Assembly (NCBI RefSeq): GCF_005063415.1
Contig: NZ_SUEG01000039.1
Span: 1-40,105 of the forward strand
Length of the DNA stretch: 40,105 bases
DNA from: Mesorhizobium sp.
GTDB taxonomy: Bacteria; Pseudomonadota; Alphaproteobacteria; Rhizobiales; Rhizobiaceae
Direction: 5' to 3'
The notes under the pieces: generated by a model
The model's input: the letters and a program-made list of their open reading frames with translations, nothing else
What the model was told of the DNA's origin: nothing
The model's database searches: none
Part shown: piece by piece, positions 7,845 to 14,888 of the stretch
Layout: every line of letters begins with the position of its first letter
Numbering within the stretch: the first letter of the stretch is position 1
Made by a program: the position numbers and the translations under genes

Positions 7845-9341
7845 ATGATCGAATACGGTCATTTCATCGGCGGCAAGCGTGTCGCCGGAACCAGCGGCCG
7901 CAAGCAGGACGTCATGCAGCCGATGGACGGCACGGTGCGCGGCACGGTGGCGTTGGCTTCGCAGGCGGAATTGCGCGCGGCGGTCGAAAACGCCAAGGCG
8001 GCACAGCCCGGCTGGGCGGCGACCAATCCGCAGCGGCGCGTGCGCGTCCTGATGCGATTCCTCGAGCTGGTCGCCAAGGAGTATGACGCGCTGGCCGAGA
8101 TATTGGCGCGCGAACACGGCAAGACCATCGCCGACGCAAAGGGCGACATCCAGCGTGGCCTCGAAGTGGTCGAGGTCTGCATCGGTGCGCCGCATATGAT
8201 GAAGGGCGAGTTCACCGATGGCGCCGGCCCCGGCATCGACGTCTATTCGATGCGCCAGCCGCTCGGCGTTGTCGCCGGCATCACGCCGTTTAATTTTCCG
8301 GCGATGATCCCCCTGTGGAAGATCGCGCCGGCCATCGCCTGCGGCAATGCCTACATCCTCAAGCCGTCGGAGCGCGATCCGGGCGTGCCGATGCGCATTG
8401 CCGAACTGTTCATCGAGGCCGGCCTGCCGGCGGGCATCCTCAATGTTGTCAACGGTGACAAGGAAGTGGTCGACGCTATCCTCGACGATCCCGATATCAA
8501 GGCCATCGGTTTCGTCGGCTCGACACCGATCGCCCAGTACATCTATTCGCGCGGTTGCGCGGCCGGCAAGCGCGTGCAGTGCTTCGGCGGCGCCAAGAAC
8601 CACATGATCATCATGCCCGATGCCGACATGGACCAGACCGTCGACGCGCTGATCGGCGCCGGCTACGGCTCGGCCGGCGAGCGCTGCATGGCGATCTCGG
8701 TGGCCGTCCCGGTCGGCAACGACACCGCCAACCGGCTGATGGAAAAACTGGTGCCGCGCGTCGAGAGCCTGAAGGTCGGTCCGTCGACGGATTCTTCCGC
8801 CGATTTCGGCCCGTTGGTCACGGCGCAGGCGCTGGAGCGGGTCAAGTCCTATGTCGACACCGGCGTCAAGGAAGGGGCCAAGCTGGTGGTCGATGGCCGC
8901 GGCTTTTCCATGCAGGGCTACGAGAACGGCTACTATATGGGCGGCTGCCTGTTCGACAACGTGACCGCCGACATGCGCATCTACAAGGAAGAGATCTTCG
9001 GGCCGGTGCTGTCGGTGGTGCGCGCACCGACCTACGAGAACGCCATCAAGCTCGCCAACGAGCACGAAATGGGCAATGGCGTCGCCATCTTCACCCGCGA
9101 CGGCGACGCGGCGCGCGACTTCGCCTCGCGGGTCCAGGTCGGCATGGTCGGCATCAACGTGCCGATCCCGGTGCCGATCGCCTACTACACCTTTGGCGGC
9201 TGGAAGGCGTCCTCCTTCGGCGACCTCAACCAGCACGGGCCGGACGCGTTCCGCTTCTACACCAAGACCAAGACGGTGACGTCGCGCTGGCCGTCCGGCG
9301 TGAAGGACGGCGCCGAGTTCGTCATTCCGACGATGAATTAG
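7845..9341 (+). CDS. mmsA: Methylmalonate-semialdehyde dehydrogenase (CoA-acylating)
   Basis: A 498-residue aldehyde dehydrogenase. It converts methylmalonate semialdehyde (valine breakdown) to propionyl-CoA, and malonate semialdehyde to acetyl-CoA, with NAD and CoA. Family marks are ITPFNFPAMIPLWKIAPAIA, FVGSTPIAQYIYSRG, FGGAKNHMIIMPDAD, the catalytic cysteine (about Cys281) in AGERCMAISVAV, EEIFGPVLSVVRA and the MMSDH-type end FYTKTKTVTSRWPS. The start is ATG 7845, preceded by GGGAGAGAGACC; the frame is open further upstream but that part lies in the promoter and repeat region. The last 47 bases including the stop recur 98 bases downstream, as described separately. A terminator follows at 9461. 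Confidence 0.94.
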   Translation: MIEYGHFIGGKRVAGTSGRKQDVMQPMDGTVRGTVALASQAELRAAVENAKAAQPGWAATNPQRRVRVLMRFLELVAKEYDALAEILAREHGKTIADAKGDIQRGLEVVEVCIGAPHMMKGEFTDGAGPGIDVYSMRQPLGVVAGITPFNFPAMIPLWKIAPAIACGNAYILKPSERDPGVPMRIAELFIEAGLPAGILNVVNGDKEVVDAILDDPDIKAIGFVGSTPIAQYIYSRGCAAGKRVQCFGGAKNHMIIMPDADMDQTVDALIGAGYGSAGERCMAISVAVPVGNDTANRLMEKLVPRVESLKVGPSTDSSADFGPLVTAQALERVKSYVDTGVKEGAKLVVDGRGFSMQGYENGYYMGGCLFDNVTADMRIYKEEIFGPVLSVVRAPTYENAIKLANEHEMGNGVAIFTRDGDAARDFASRVQVGMVGINVPIPVPIAYYTFGGWKASSFGDLNQHGPDAFRFYTKTKTVTSRWPSGVKDGAEFVIPTMN

Positions 9342-9392
9342 CCGGACGGTTTTCTGTCTGCGCGTCCTCGCCTTCGGCTTCGGGCGCGCGGG

Positions 9393-9439
9393 CCGGCGTG
9401 AAGGATGGCGCCGAGTTCGTCATCCCGACGATGAACTGA
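9393..9439 (+). pseudogene. Second copy of the mmsA 3' end (gene-tail remnant)
   Basis: Bases 9393-9439 repeat the last 47 bases of mmsA (9295-9341), encoding GVKDGAEFVIPTMN and a stop. The differences within the coding part are all synonymous third-position changes (GAC/GAT, ATT/ATC, AAT/AAC), and the stop is TGA instead of TAG. This is what a remnant of a divergent mmsA copy would look like, not a fresh slippage duplication. The 50 bases between the copies show no clear similarity to mmsA. Confidence 0.75.
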
Positions 9440-9460
9440 TCCAGATCGCGGAAAGCAAAA

Positions 9461-9490
9461 GAAGGCCTGGGCTCGACCCCGGCCTTTTTT
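9461..9490 (+). terminator. Rho-independent terminator after mmsA
   Basis: AAGGCC-T-GGG, loop CTCGA, CCC-C-GGCCTT form a stem with one mismatch, followed by a run of T. It lies 22 bases after the second mmsA tail and 120 bases after the functional stop, so it probably ends the mmsA transcript. Confidence 0.7.
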
Positions 9491-9647
9491 GTCGCGGTCT
9501 TCATCGGCATGAACACTAATGTGATGGAACCAAGAAGGCAGCAATCTTCTTAGATTGCAGTCCTGCCGCGAAGGAGACGCTGGCAGATCAACCAACGGCG
9601 CTGGTGACGGCTCCGGGGGATGTCGTCCGGCGCAAAGGAGATGTCAG

Positions 9648-9944
9648 ATGACACGTCTCATGGCGACTATAGCTTGCGCTGCGATGGCCCTTTCCGCCGT
9701 CCCGGCAATGGCTGCCGAGCAATGTGCGGCACGCGCCGATATGGTCAAGGCGCTCGGCGAGAAGTTTCATGAAAACCCGAGGGCGGTCGGCGTCGTCAAT
9801 CCGAATGTGGTGCTTGAAGTCTTCGTTTCCGACAGGGGCACCTGGACCATCCTCGCCAGCGATACAAAAGGTCAAAGCTGCGTGATTTCAGTCGGCGAAG
9901 GCTGGGAGAGCGCGATGACGATAGCGGCGCTGCCCGGTACATGA
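9648..9944 (+). CDS. Small secreted protein of unknown function
   Basis: A 98-residue protein. Residues 1-22 are a clear signal peptide ending AMA before AEQC, so it should reach the periplasm. The mature part has two cysteines (Cys26 and one in GQSCVIS), which could form a disulfide, and the core NVVLEVFVSDRGTWTILASD followed by ISVGEGWES. AAAGGAG lies seven bases before the ATG. I recognise the pattern from short rhizobial exported proteins with no assigned role and cannot name a function. A frameshifted paralogue lies about 300 bases downstream and shares the EVFVxDxGxWT, SC and GExWES motifs, so this locus is a duplicated pair. Confidence 0.8.
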   Translation: MTRLMATIACAAMALSAVPAMAAEQCAARADMVKALGEKFHENPRAVGVVNPNVVLEVFVSDRGTWTILASDTKGQSCVISVGEGWESAMTIAALPGT

Positions 9945-10155
9945 AGTAGGCCTTTCCTATTCACCTGGCCGCAGCCTCGGCACGGTAGCCGGGCGGCGGC
10001 CTTATTCTCGGCGACCTTGAAACGGATCTCCCCGCGCCCGCTTGAGGCGCGCACCGCTTGCTATTTTCGTTAGCGATACCATATATCGAACATAGCGAGA
10101 ACATCCAGAATCGTTCCCGCTGACGGCAGACCGGAACACGGAAAGGAGCGACGCG

Positions 10156-10197
10156 ATGATGACGTCGGAACCGGCCTGGATCGCTCCGGCAAAATGA
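10156..10197 (+). CDS. Possible 13-residue leader peptide ORF
   Basis: ATG at 10156 opens a 13-codon frame, MMTSEPAWIAPAK, ending in TGA. A near-perfect Shine-Dalgarno AAAGGAG lies eight bases before it. The stop lies eleven bases before a hairpin that would cover the ribosome site of the next (broken) gene. Coding capacity is too small to judge by itself; the call rests on the ribosome site and on the position. Confidence 0.3.
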   Translation: MMTSEPAWIAPAK

Positions 10198-10207
10198 GGC
10201 CGTCAAT

Positions 10208-10244
10208 CACCTCCCTTTGCCGGATCGTGATGGCAAAGGAGGTG
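10208..10244 (+). promoter_or_regulatory. Hairpin covering a Shine-Dalgarno sequence
   Basis: CACCTCCCTTTGCC at 10208-10221 pairs with GGCAAAGGAGGTG at 10232-10244, with one bulged C and a ten-base loop. The right arm contains AAAGGAGGT, the ribosome site for ATG 10249. In RNA this stem would hide that site. Whether it still has a role is doubtful because the gene behind it is frameshifted. Confidence 0.5.
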
Positions 10245-10248
10245 CCCT

Positions 10249-10561
10249 ATGGCACGCAAATCGCTGTTAGGATGGGTGAAGACGTAGCTTTTGCTGGCTT
10301 ATTCGCGGTGGGTACGAATGCCGCAAGCGCCCAACATCAATACTGCGTTGAACATGGCGACCTCGTGCCCACCTGACTGAGAATTTCCAGGAAAAACAGT
10401 TTGCTCTCGGACTGATCGGTCAGGAGGCGGTCATGGAGGTTTTTGTCGCCGATAGCGGAAGCTGGACGGTCATCGTGACCGACGTCGCCGGCAGAAGCTG
10501 CATTGTCGCAGCCGGCGAAAATTGGGAAAGCGTGGAGGCCCTGCCCGGCCAAAACACATGA
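10249..10561 (+). pseudogene. Frameshifted paralogue of the small secreted protein
   Basis: The translation is recognisable only across three frames. From ATG 10249, after AAAGGAGGT, it reads MARKSLLGWVKT and stops. The next frame gives AFAGLFAVGTNAASAQHQYC, a signal-peptide end, then VEHGDLVPT and a stop near 10377. The third frame gives AHLTENFQEKQFALGLIGQ, then EVFVADSGSWTVIVTD, GRSCIVAAGENWES and a stop at 10561. This matches the intact 98-residue gene upstream (CAARADMVKALGEKF, EVFVSDRGTWT, QSCVISVGEGWES). Two single-base losses explain it: one between 10249 and 10290, and one at GTGCCC near 10367. Either a real pseudogene or sequence errors; read data would decide. Confidence 0.75.
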
Positions 10562-10575
10562 GGGAGCGGGCGGCG

Positions 10576-11228
10576 TCAGCGCGTCGCGGCCGCTTCGGCG
10601 TGGCCGCGCAGCAACGCCATCAGCCGCTTGGCGTCCTTGGCCGCGGCCTCTTCGTCGCCGGCGAGGATCGAGCGGATCAGCGCAACATGGTGCTCGGCGG
10701 ATTCGGCCAAGCCGGTGTCGGCCTTGTAGCGAAACCAGAAGCGGCGGCTGTGGGTTTGCAAGGGCGCCGCCAGACGCGCGGCGAACGGGTTGTCGGCAGC
10801 CAGCGCCAGCGCTTCGTCGAGCGCCTTGTCGGCCTCGATGAAGTAAAACACATTTTCCGAAATCACCGCCTTTTGCATGGCAAGGGCAGCGTCATGAAAC
10901 AGGTCGGCGGCCTCGCGGGTGACGAAGCGGGCGGCCGAGCGGGCAAGCACCACCTCGACGCCCGGCGGGCGTCGAGGACGCGTAGCCAGTCGCCAGGGTG
11001 AAGCGGCGCAATGGCGATGCCGGCACGCGGCCGGACCTCAAGCAGCCCCTCCCAGGCCAGCCGTTGGATTGCTTCGCGCACCGGGGTGCGGCCGAAGCCG
11101 AGCCTGTCGATCAGCGCCCCCTCGGTGATGAAGCTCGCGGGCGCCAGTTCGAGCGTTACGATCATGTGCTCGAGCCTGCGGTAGGCCCTTGCAGTCGCCG
11201 GCTCGGAGCCCGGGCTGTCATATACCAA
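10576..11228 (-). pseudogene. GntR-family (FCD domain) regulator broken by a single-base frameshift
   Basis: From TTG 11228 the frame encodes a GntR winged helix (ARAYRRLEHMIVTLELAPAS, FGRTPVREAIQRLAWEGLLE) and runs into VLDARR near 10970. Beyond that the GntR frame turns to nonsense, while the FCD effector domain continues one frame over (VVLARSAARFVTREAADLF, NVFYFIEADKALDEALALAA) to the stop at 10576. Losing one G in CGCCGGGCG, where DARRGVEVVLAR would be expected, explains the break. Without the shift the product would be about 217 residues, normal for the family. It is divergent from the hydroxyproline-type genes and faces two palindromes, so it was probably their repressor (compare HypR of Sinorhizobium). 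If the shift is real, the cluster may be constitutively expressed. Confidence 0.85.
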
Positions 11229-11239
11229 TGCGGAGTCTC

Positions 11240-11317
11240 CTGATATATTGTTGATATATCATATCAGATTCAATGTTGACAGCCGGCTTCTTAAGAAATA
11301 TACGACTGATATATCAG
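11240..11317. promoter_or_regulatory. GntR-type operators in the divergent promoter region
   Basis: CTGATATATCAG at 11306-11317 is a perfect twelve-base palindrome just before the ribosome site of the DapA-family gene. TGATATATCA at 11252-11261 is a second perfect palindrome, itself flanked by CTGATAT (11240) and ATATCAG (11261) in inverted orientation. GntR/FCD regulators commonly bind short AT-centred palindromes of this kind. The two sites are 54 bases apart, so looping or cooperative binding is possible. Confidence 0.7.
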
Positions 11318-11331
11318 ATGGAGCGACCGAC

Positions 11332-12225
11332 ATGTGGGCCGGAGTCTTCCCCGCCGTTACGACCAAATTCACCGAGGATGACGGCCTCGACCATGCCGAG
11401 ATGGAGCGCTGCTTTGCGCTGCAGATGGAGGCTGGTTGTGACGGCATCATCGTCTGCGGTTCGCTTGGCGAAGGCCCGATGCTGTCGCATGACGAGAAGA
11501 TCGACGTGCTGAAGACCGCGCAGAAGATCGCCGGCAAGAAACCGGTGCTGTTGACGGTCAACGAGGCCGGTACACGCGAGGCGGCGGCGATCGCGCGCCG
11601 CGCCGCCAAGGAAGGCGCCAATGGTTTGATGGTGGTGCCGAGCCCGATCTACCATACCAATGCCGAGGAGACGGTCGCGGCACTCAGCGCTGTCGCCGCG
11701 GCCGGCGACCTGCCGGTGATGATCTATTCCAACCGGCTTGCTTATCGCGTCGACGTCACTGTCGACCAGATGGAGGAGTTGGCGAAGGACCAGCGCTTCG
11801 TCGCCATCAAGGAATCCTCCGACGACATCCGCCGCTCGACCGAGATCATCAACCGCCTCGGCGACCGCTACGACCTGTTCACCGGCGTCGATAATCTTGC
11901 CTTCGAGGCGCTGTCGGTCGGCGCCATTGGCTGGGTGGCGGGCCTGGTCACCGCGTTCCCGCGCGAGACCGTCGCCATCTACCAGCTGATGAGACAGGGC
12001 CGCCGCGAGGAGGCGTTGAAAATCTACCGCTGGTTCCGGCCGCTGCTCGATCTCGACGTCTCGACCTATCTGGTGCAGAACATCAAGCTCGCCGAAGTCT
12101 TGGCGATCAACACCAACGACCGGGTGCGCATGCCGCGCCAGCCATTGGCGGGCGAGCGGCGCAAGGCTGTCGAAAAGATCGTCAGGGATGCGCTGGCGGT
12201 GCGGCCAGAGCTGCCGGCATTCTGA
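11332..12225 (+). CDS. DapA-family lyase, probable 1-pyrroline-4-hydroxy-2-carboxylate deaminase
   Basis: A 297-residue class I aldolase-like TIM barrel. Lys160 in VAIKESSDD is the Schiff-base lysine, Tyr is present in MIYSNRLAYRVDV, and GSLGEGPMLSHDEK is the substrate-loop region. True dihydrodipicolinate synthases have GTTGE at that loop, so a catabolic member is more likely. The neighbours, an FAD amino-acid dehydrogenase and a hydroxyproline epimerase, point to the deaminase of the hydroxyproline pathway, which makes 2-oxoglutarate semialdehyde. The start ATG 11332 has GGAG eight bases upstream; the frame is open to 11248 but passes through the operator. First gene of the 11.3-14.6 kb operon. 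Function by context, family certain. Confidence 0.82.
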   Translation: MWAGVFPAVTTKFTEDDGLDHAEMERCFALQMEAGCDGIIVCGSLGEGPMLSHDEKIDVLKTAQKIAGKKPVLLTVNEAGTREAAAIARRAAKEGANGLMVVPSPIYHTNAEETVAALSAVAAAGDLPVMIYSNRLAYRVDVTVDQMEELAKDQRFVAIKESSDDIRRSTEIINRLGDRYDLFTGVDNLAFEALSVGAIGWVAGLVTAFPRETVAIYQLMRQGRREEALKIYRWFRPLLDLDVSTYLVQNIKLAEVLAINTNDRVRMPRQPLAGERRKAVEKIVRDALAVRPELPAF

Positions 12226-12267
12226 TCCAGTCCCTTTGAGGCTATTTGCAGATGTGCAGCGCGGCGC

Positions 12268-13524
12268 ATGGCAATGGATGATGACGCTACGCTCGACGTC
12301 GCCATTGTCGGTGGCGGCATCATCGGCATCTGCGCCGCCGCCTTTCTGGCCGAGGCGGGCCGAAACGTCACGATTTTCGATCGGACAGGGATCTGTGAGG
12401 AGACCAGCTCCGGAAATGCCGCTGCCTTTGCCTTCTCCGATGTGCTGCCGCTGGCTCACAAGGGCATGATCAGGCAGTTGCCGAAATGGCTCGCCGACCC
12501 GCTCGGCCCGCTCAGCATTCCGCCCGCCTATTTGCCGAAGCTGTTGCCTTGGCTGGTCCGCTTCTGGCGCGCCGGCCGAAGCGACCGCTATGAAGCTGGC
12601 CTTGCCGCGCAGGCCGGCATGATGAAGCTCGCCGAGGCGGAATGGATGGGCTTGCTCGACCGTTCCGGCACACGGCCGATGCTGCACGAGGACGGCTCGC
12701 TCGAACTCTATGACAGCGAGGCCGAGTTCAAGGCGTCGCTGCCCGGCTGGGCGGCAAGACAGCGCTTCGGCATCGGCTTCAGCCATGTCGAGGGCAGCGC
12801 TCTCGCCGCCTTGCAGCCCGGTCTGTCGCCGCGCTTCGTCAAGGGAACGTTCGTGCCGGGGTGGAAAACCGTCGCCGATCCCAAGCTGCTTGGAAAGGCC
12901 TTGTGGGCCTATGCCGAGGAGTTGGGCGCCGGGTTCGAAAAGGCCCGGATCGAGCGTGTCGAGGCGGGACAGGACGGCGCGATCCTGACCACGGCCGACG
13001 GCACGCGGCGAGGGGCGAAGCATCTCGTCATCGCTGCCGGGGCCTGGTCGCATCTGCTGGCGAGACATCTCGGCGACGGCATCCCGCTGGAGACCGAGCG
13101 TGGCTACAACACGACGTTGCCGAAGACTGCCTTCGACGTAAAGCGACAATTGATCTTCTCCGGGCATGGCTTCGTCATCACGCCGCTTGAGACGGGCCTG
13201 CGCGTCGGTGGTGCGGTCGAACTCGGCGGCCTCGAGAGGCCGCCCAATTATGCGCGCTCGAAAGCGCTGCTCGAAAAGGCGCAGAAATTCCTGCCGGGAC
13301 TGGATCCGGCCAATGGCCGCGAATGGATGGGGTTCCGGCCGTCGCTGCCGGATTCGCTGCCGGTGATCGGACGTCCGCAACAAACGCCGTCGGTGGTGTA
13401 TGGTTTCGGCCATGGTCACCTCGGCCTGACCCAGGCTGCGGCGACCGGGCGCTTGATCCGCGAGCTCGTTCTCGGGCAGAATCCATCGCTCGATCTCGGC
13501 CCGTTCAGCCCGCAACGGTTTTGA
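12268..13524 (+). CDS. FAD-dependent amino-acid dehydrogenase, probable D-hydroxyproline dehydrogenase
   Basis: A 418-residue DAO-fold enzyme. The FAD motif is VAIVGGGIIGICAAAFLAEA at residues 11-30, followed by EETSSGNAAAFAFSDVLPLA, the DadA-type segment. GYNTTLP, LRVGGAVELGGL, WMGFRPSLPDSLPVIG and YGFGHGHLGLTQAA match the family C-terminus. In its operon it would oxidise cis-4-hydroxy-D-proline to 1-pyrroline-4-hydroxy-2-carboxylate, between the epimerase and the deaminase. It resembles the DadA at 5316 in length and motif order, though the sequences are well diverged. ATG 12268 is chosen; ATG 12274 is also possible. It lacks the separate small subunits seen in some hydroxyproline dehydrogenases, so a single-subunit enzyme is inferred. 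Confidence 0.8.
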   Translation: MAMDDDATLDVAIVGGGIIGICAAAFLAEAGRNVTIFDRTGICEETSSGNAAAFAFSDVLPLAHKGMIRQLPKWLADPLGPLSIPPAYLPKLLPWLVRFWRAGRSDRYEAGLAAQAGMMKLAEAEWMGLLDRSGTRPMLHEDGSLELYDSEAEFKASLPGWAARQRFGIGFSHVEGSALAALQPGLSPRFVKGTFVPGWKTVADPKLLGKALWAYAEELGAGFEKARIERVEAGQDGAILTTADGTRRGAKHLVIAAGAWSHLLARHLGDGIPLETERGYNTTLPKTAFDVKRQLIFSGHGFVITPLETGLRVGGAVELGGLERPPNYARSKALLEKAQKFLPGLDPANGREWMGFRPSLPDSLPVIGRPQQTPSVVYGFGHGHLGLTQAAATGRLIRELVLGQNPSLDLGPFSPQRF

Positions 13525-13552
13525 GTTCGACGACATTCAGTTGGGAGCCGGC

Positions 13553-14554
13553 ATGGCCAAGAATTCCTTCTTCTGCATAGACGGCCACACCTGCGGCAAT
13601 CCGGTGCGGCTGGTCGCCGGCGGTGGGCCTTTACTCAAGGGCTCGACGATGATGGAGCGGCGAGCGCATTTCCTGGCCGAATATGACTGGATCCGCACCG
13701 GCCTGATGTTCGAGCCGCGCGGCCATGACGTGATGTCCGGCTCGATCCTCTATCCGCCGACGCGTGAAGATTGCGACATCGCCATCCTGTTCATCGAAAC
13801 CTCCGGCTGTCTGCCGATGTGCGGCCACGGCACCATCGGCACTGTGACCTTTGCCGTCGAACATGGATTGATCAAGCCGAAGACGCCGGGCGTGCTCAGG
13901 CTGGATACGCCGGCGGGCGTGGTCGTCGCCGAGTACAGCCAAGTCGGCGATTATGTCGAGGAGGTGCGCATCACCAATGTGCCGTCCTTCCTCTATGCCG
14001 AGGCACTGACGGTCGAATGCCCCGGGCTCGGCGAGATCAGCGTCGATGTCGCCTATGGCGGCAATTTCTACGCCATCGTCGAACCGCAAAAGAACTATCG
14101 CGACATGGCCGATCATTCGGCCGGCGACCTGATCGCCTGGAGCCCGGTGGTGCGGCAGCGGCTCAACGAGAAATATTCCTTCGTCCACCCGGAGAATCCC
14201 GGCATCGACAAGCTGTCGCACATATTGTGGACCGGTGCGCCGACCAACCCGCAAGCCGATGCCCGCAACGCCGTGTTCTACGGCGACAAGGCCATCGACC
14301 GCTCGCCCTGCGGCACCGGCACCTCGGCGCGGATGGCGCAGCTTCACGCCAAGGGCAAGCTTGGGGTAAGCGACGACTTCGTCCATGAATCGATCATCGG
14401 TTCGCTGTTCAAGGGCAGGGTGGAGAAAGAGGTCACCGTCGCCGGCAAGCCGGCAATCATTCCGTCGATCGGCGGCTGGGCACGAATGACCGGATTGAAC
14501 ACGATCTTCATCGACGACCGCGACCCGTTCGCGCACGGCTTCGTCGTCAAATAG
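13553..14554 (+). CDS. hypE: 4-hydroxyproline 2-epimerase (proline racemase family)
   Basis: A 333-residue enzyme of the proline racemase fold. Both catalytic cysteines are present: Cys90 in LPMCGHGTIGT and Cys253 in DRSPCGTGTSARMA. Dehydratases of this family carry Thr at the second place, so this is a racemase or epimerase. The CGHGTIG form is typical of hydroxyproline epimerases, which turn trans-4-hydroxy-L-proline into cis-4-hydroxy-D-proline, the first step of breakdown. The start ATG 13553 has GGGAG seven bases upstream; an in-frame TTG at 13541 is less likely. Last gene of the cluster; the 2-oxoglutarate-semialdehyde dehydrogenase needed to finish the pathway is not in the window. Confidence 0.9.
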   Translation: MAKNSFFCIDGHTCGNPVRLVAGGGPLLKGSTMMERRAHFLAEYDWIRTGLMFEPRGHDVMSGSILYPPTREDCDIAILFIETSGCLPMCGHGTIGTVTFAVEHGLIKPKTPGVLRLDTPAGVVVAEYSQVGDYVEEVRITNVPSFLYAEALTVECPGLGEISVDVAYGGNFYAIVEPQKNYRDMADHSAGDLIAWSPVVRQRLNEKYSFVHPENPGIDKLSHILWTGAPTNPQADARNAVFYGDKAIDRSPCGTGTSARMAQLHAKGKLGVSDDFVHESIIGSLFKGRVEKEVTVAGKPAIIPSIGGWARMTGLNTIFIDDRDPFAHGFVVK

Positions 14555-14888
14555 AAAAACACTGACGCAAGGGAAAGAAAGAGTGCGCAAGCGGATTGAC
14601 GTCAACGGCGCAACGATCCCGCTCATCAACTTATTTTGACGGCGATTTCTTCGAAATGGAGCGCATGCTGCGATTGAATCGTCAAAGACATTGCGTTAGG
14701 CCAATGGTAGGGTCCGCGATGGTCCAGGGGTCGGGCGGGAACAAAACGGGCAATCGGACGGCGTGCGGCGAAAACACGCATAACCATCGAAAAATCACGT
14801 TGCAATCCGGGCTCGAAACTTTACGACTAGGGGAAATACGAAAAGGAATGCGTCTGCATGGGCGACATTCCAGGGGAGCCACGACAGC
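14555..14888. other. Intergenic region before the liv operon
   Basis: This 334-base gap holds no convincing gene. It separates the hydroxyproline genes from livH and very likely carries the liv promoter, but I see no clean -35/-10 pair: TTGACG occurs at 14596 and again near 14636 without a good -10 box at the right distance. A GGGGAG ribosome site precedes livH. Confidence 0.5.

Noticed and set aside
7758..9236. A 492-codon minus-strand frame over mmsA
   Set aside because: It is antisense to an unmistakable aldehyde dehydrogenase and has no recognisable domain.
10576..11228. Two separate minus-strand genes (a GntR half and a helical protein)
   Set aside because: Together they give one normal GntR/FCD protein in order and length; a single lost base explains the break better than two genes.
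11314..13536. A 740-codon open frame on the minus strand
   Set aside because: It lies antisense to two well-supported genes (DapA-type and FAD dehydrogenase); long antisense frames are common at this GC content, and the translation shows no family motif.
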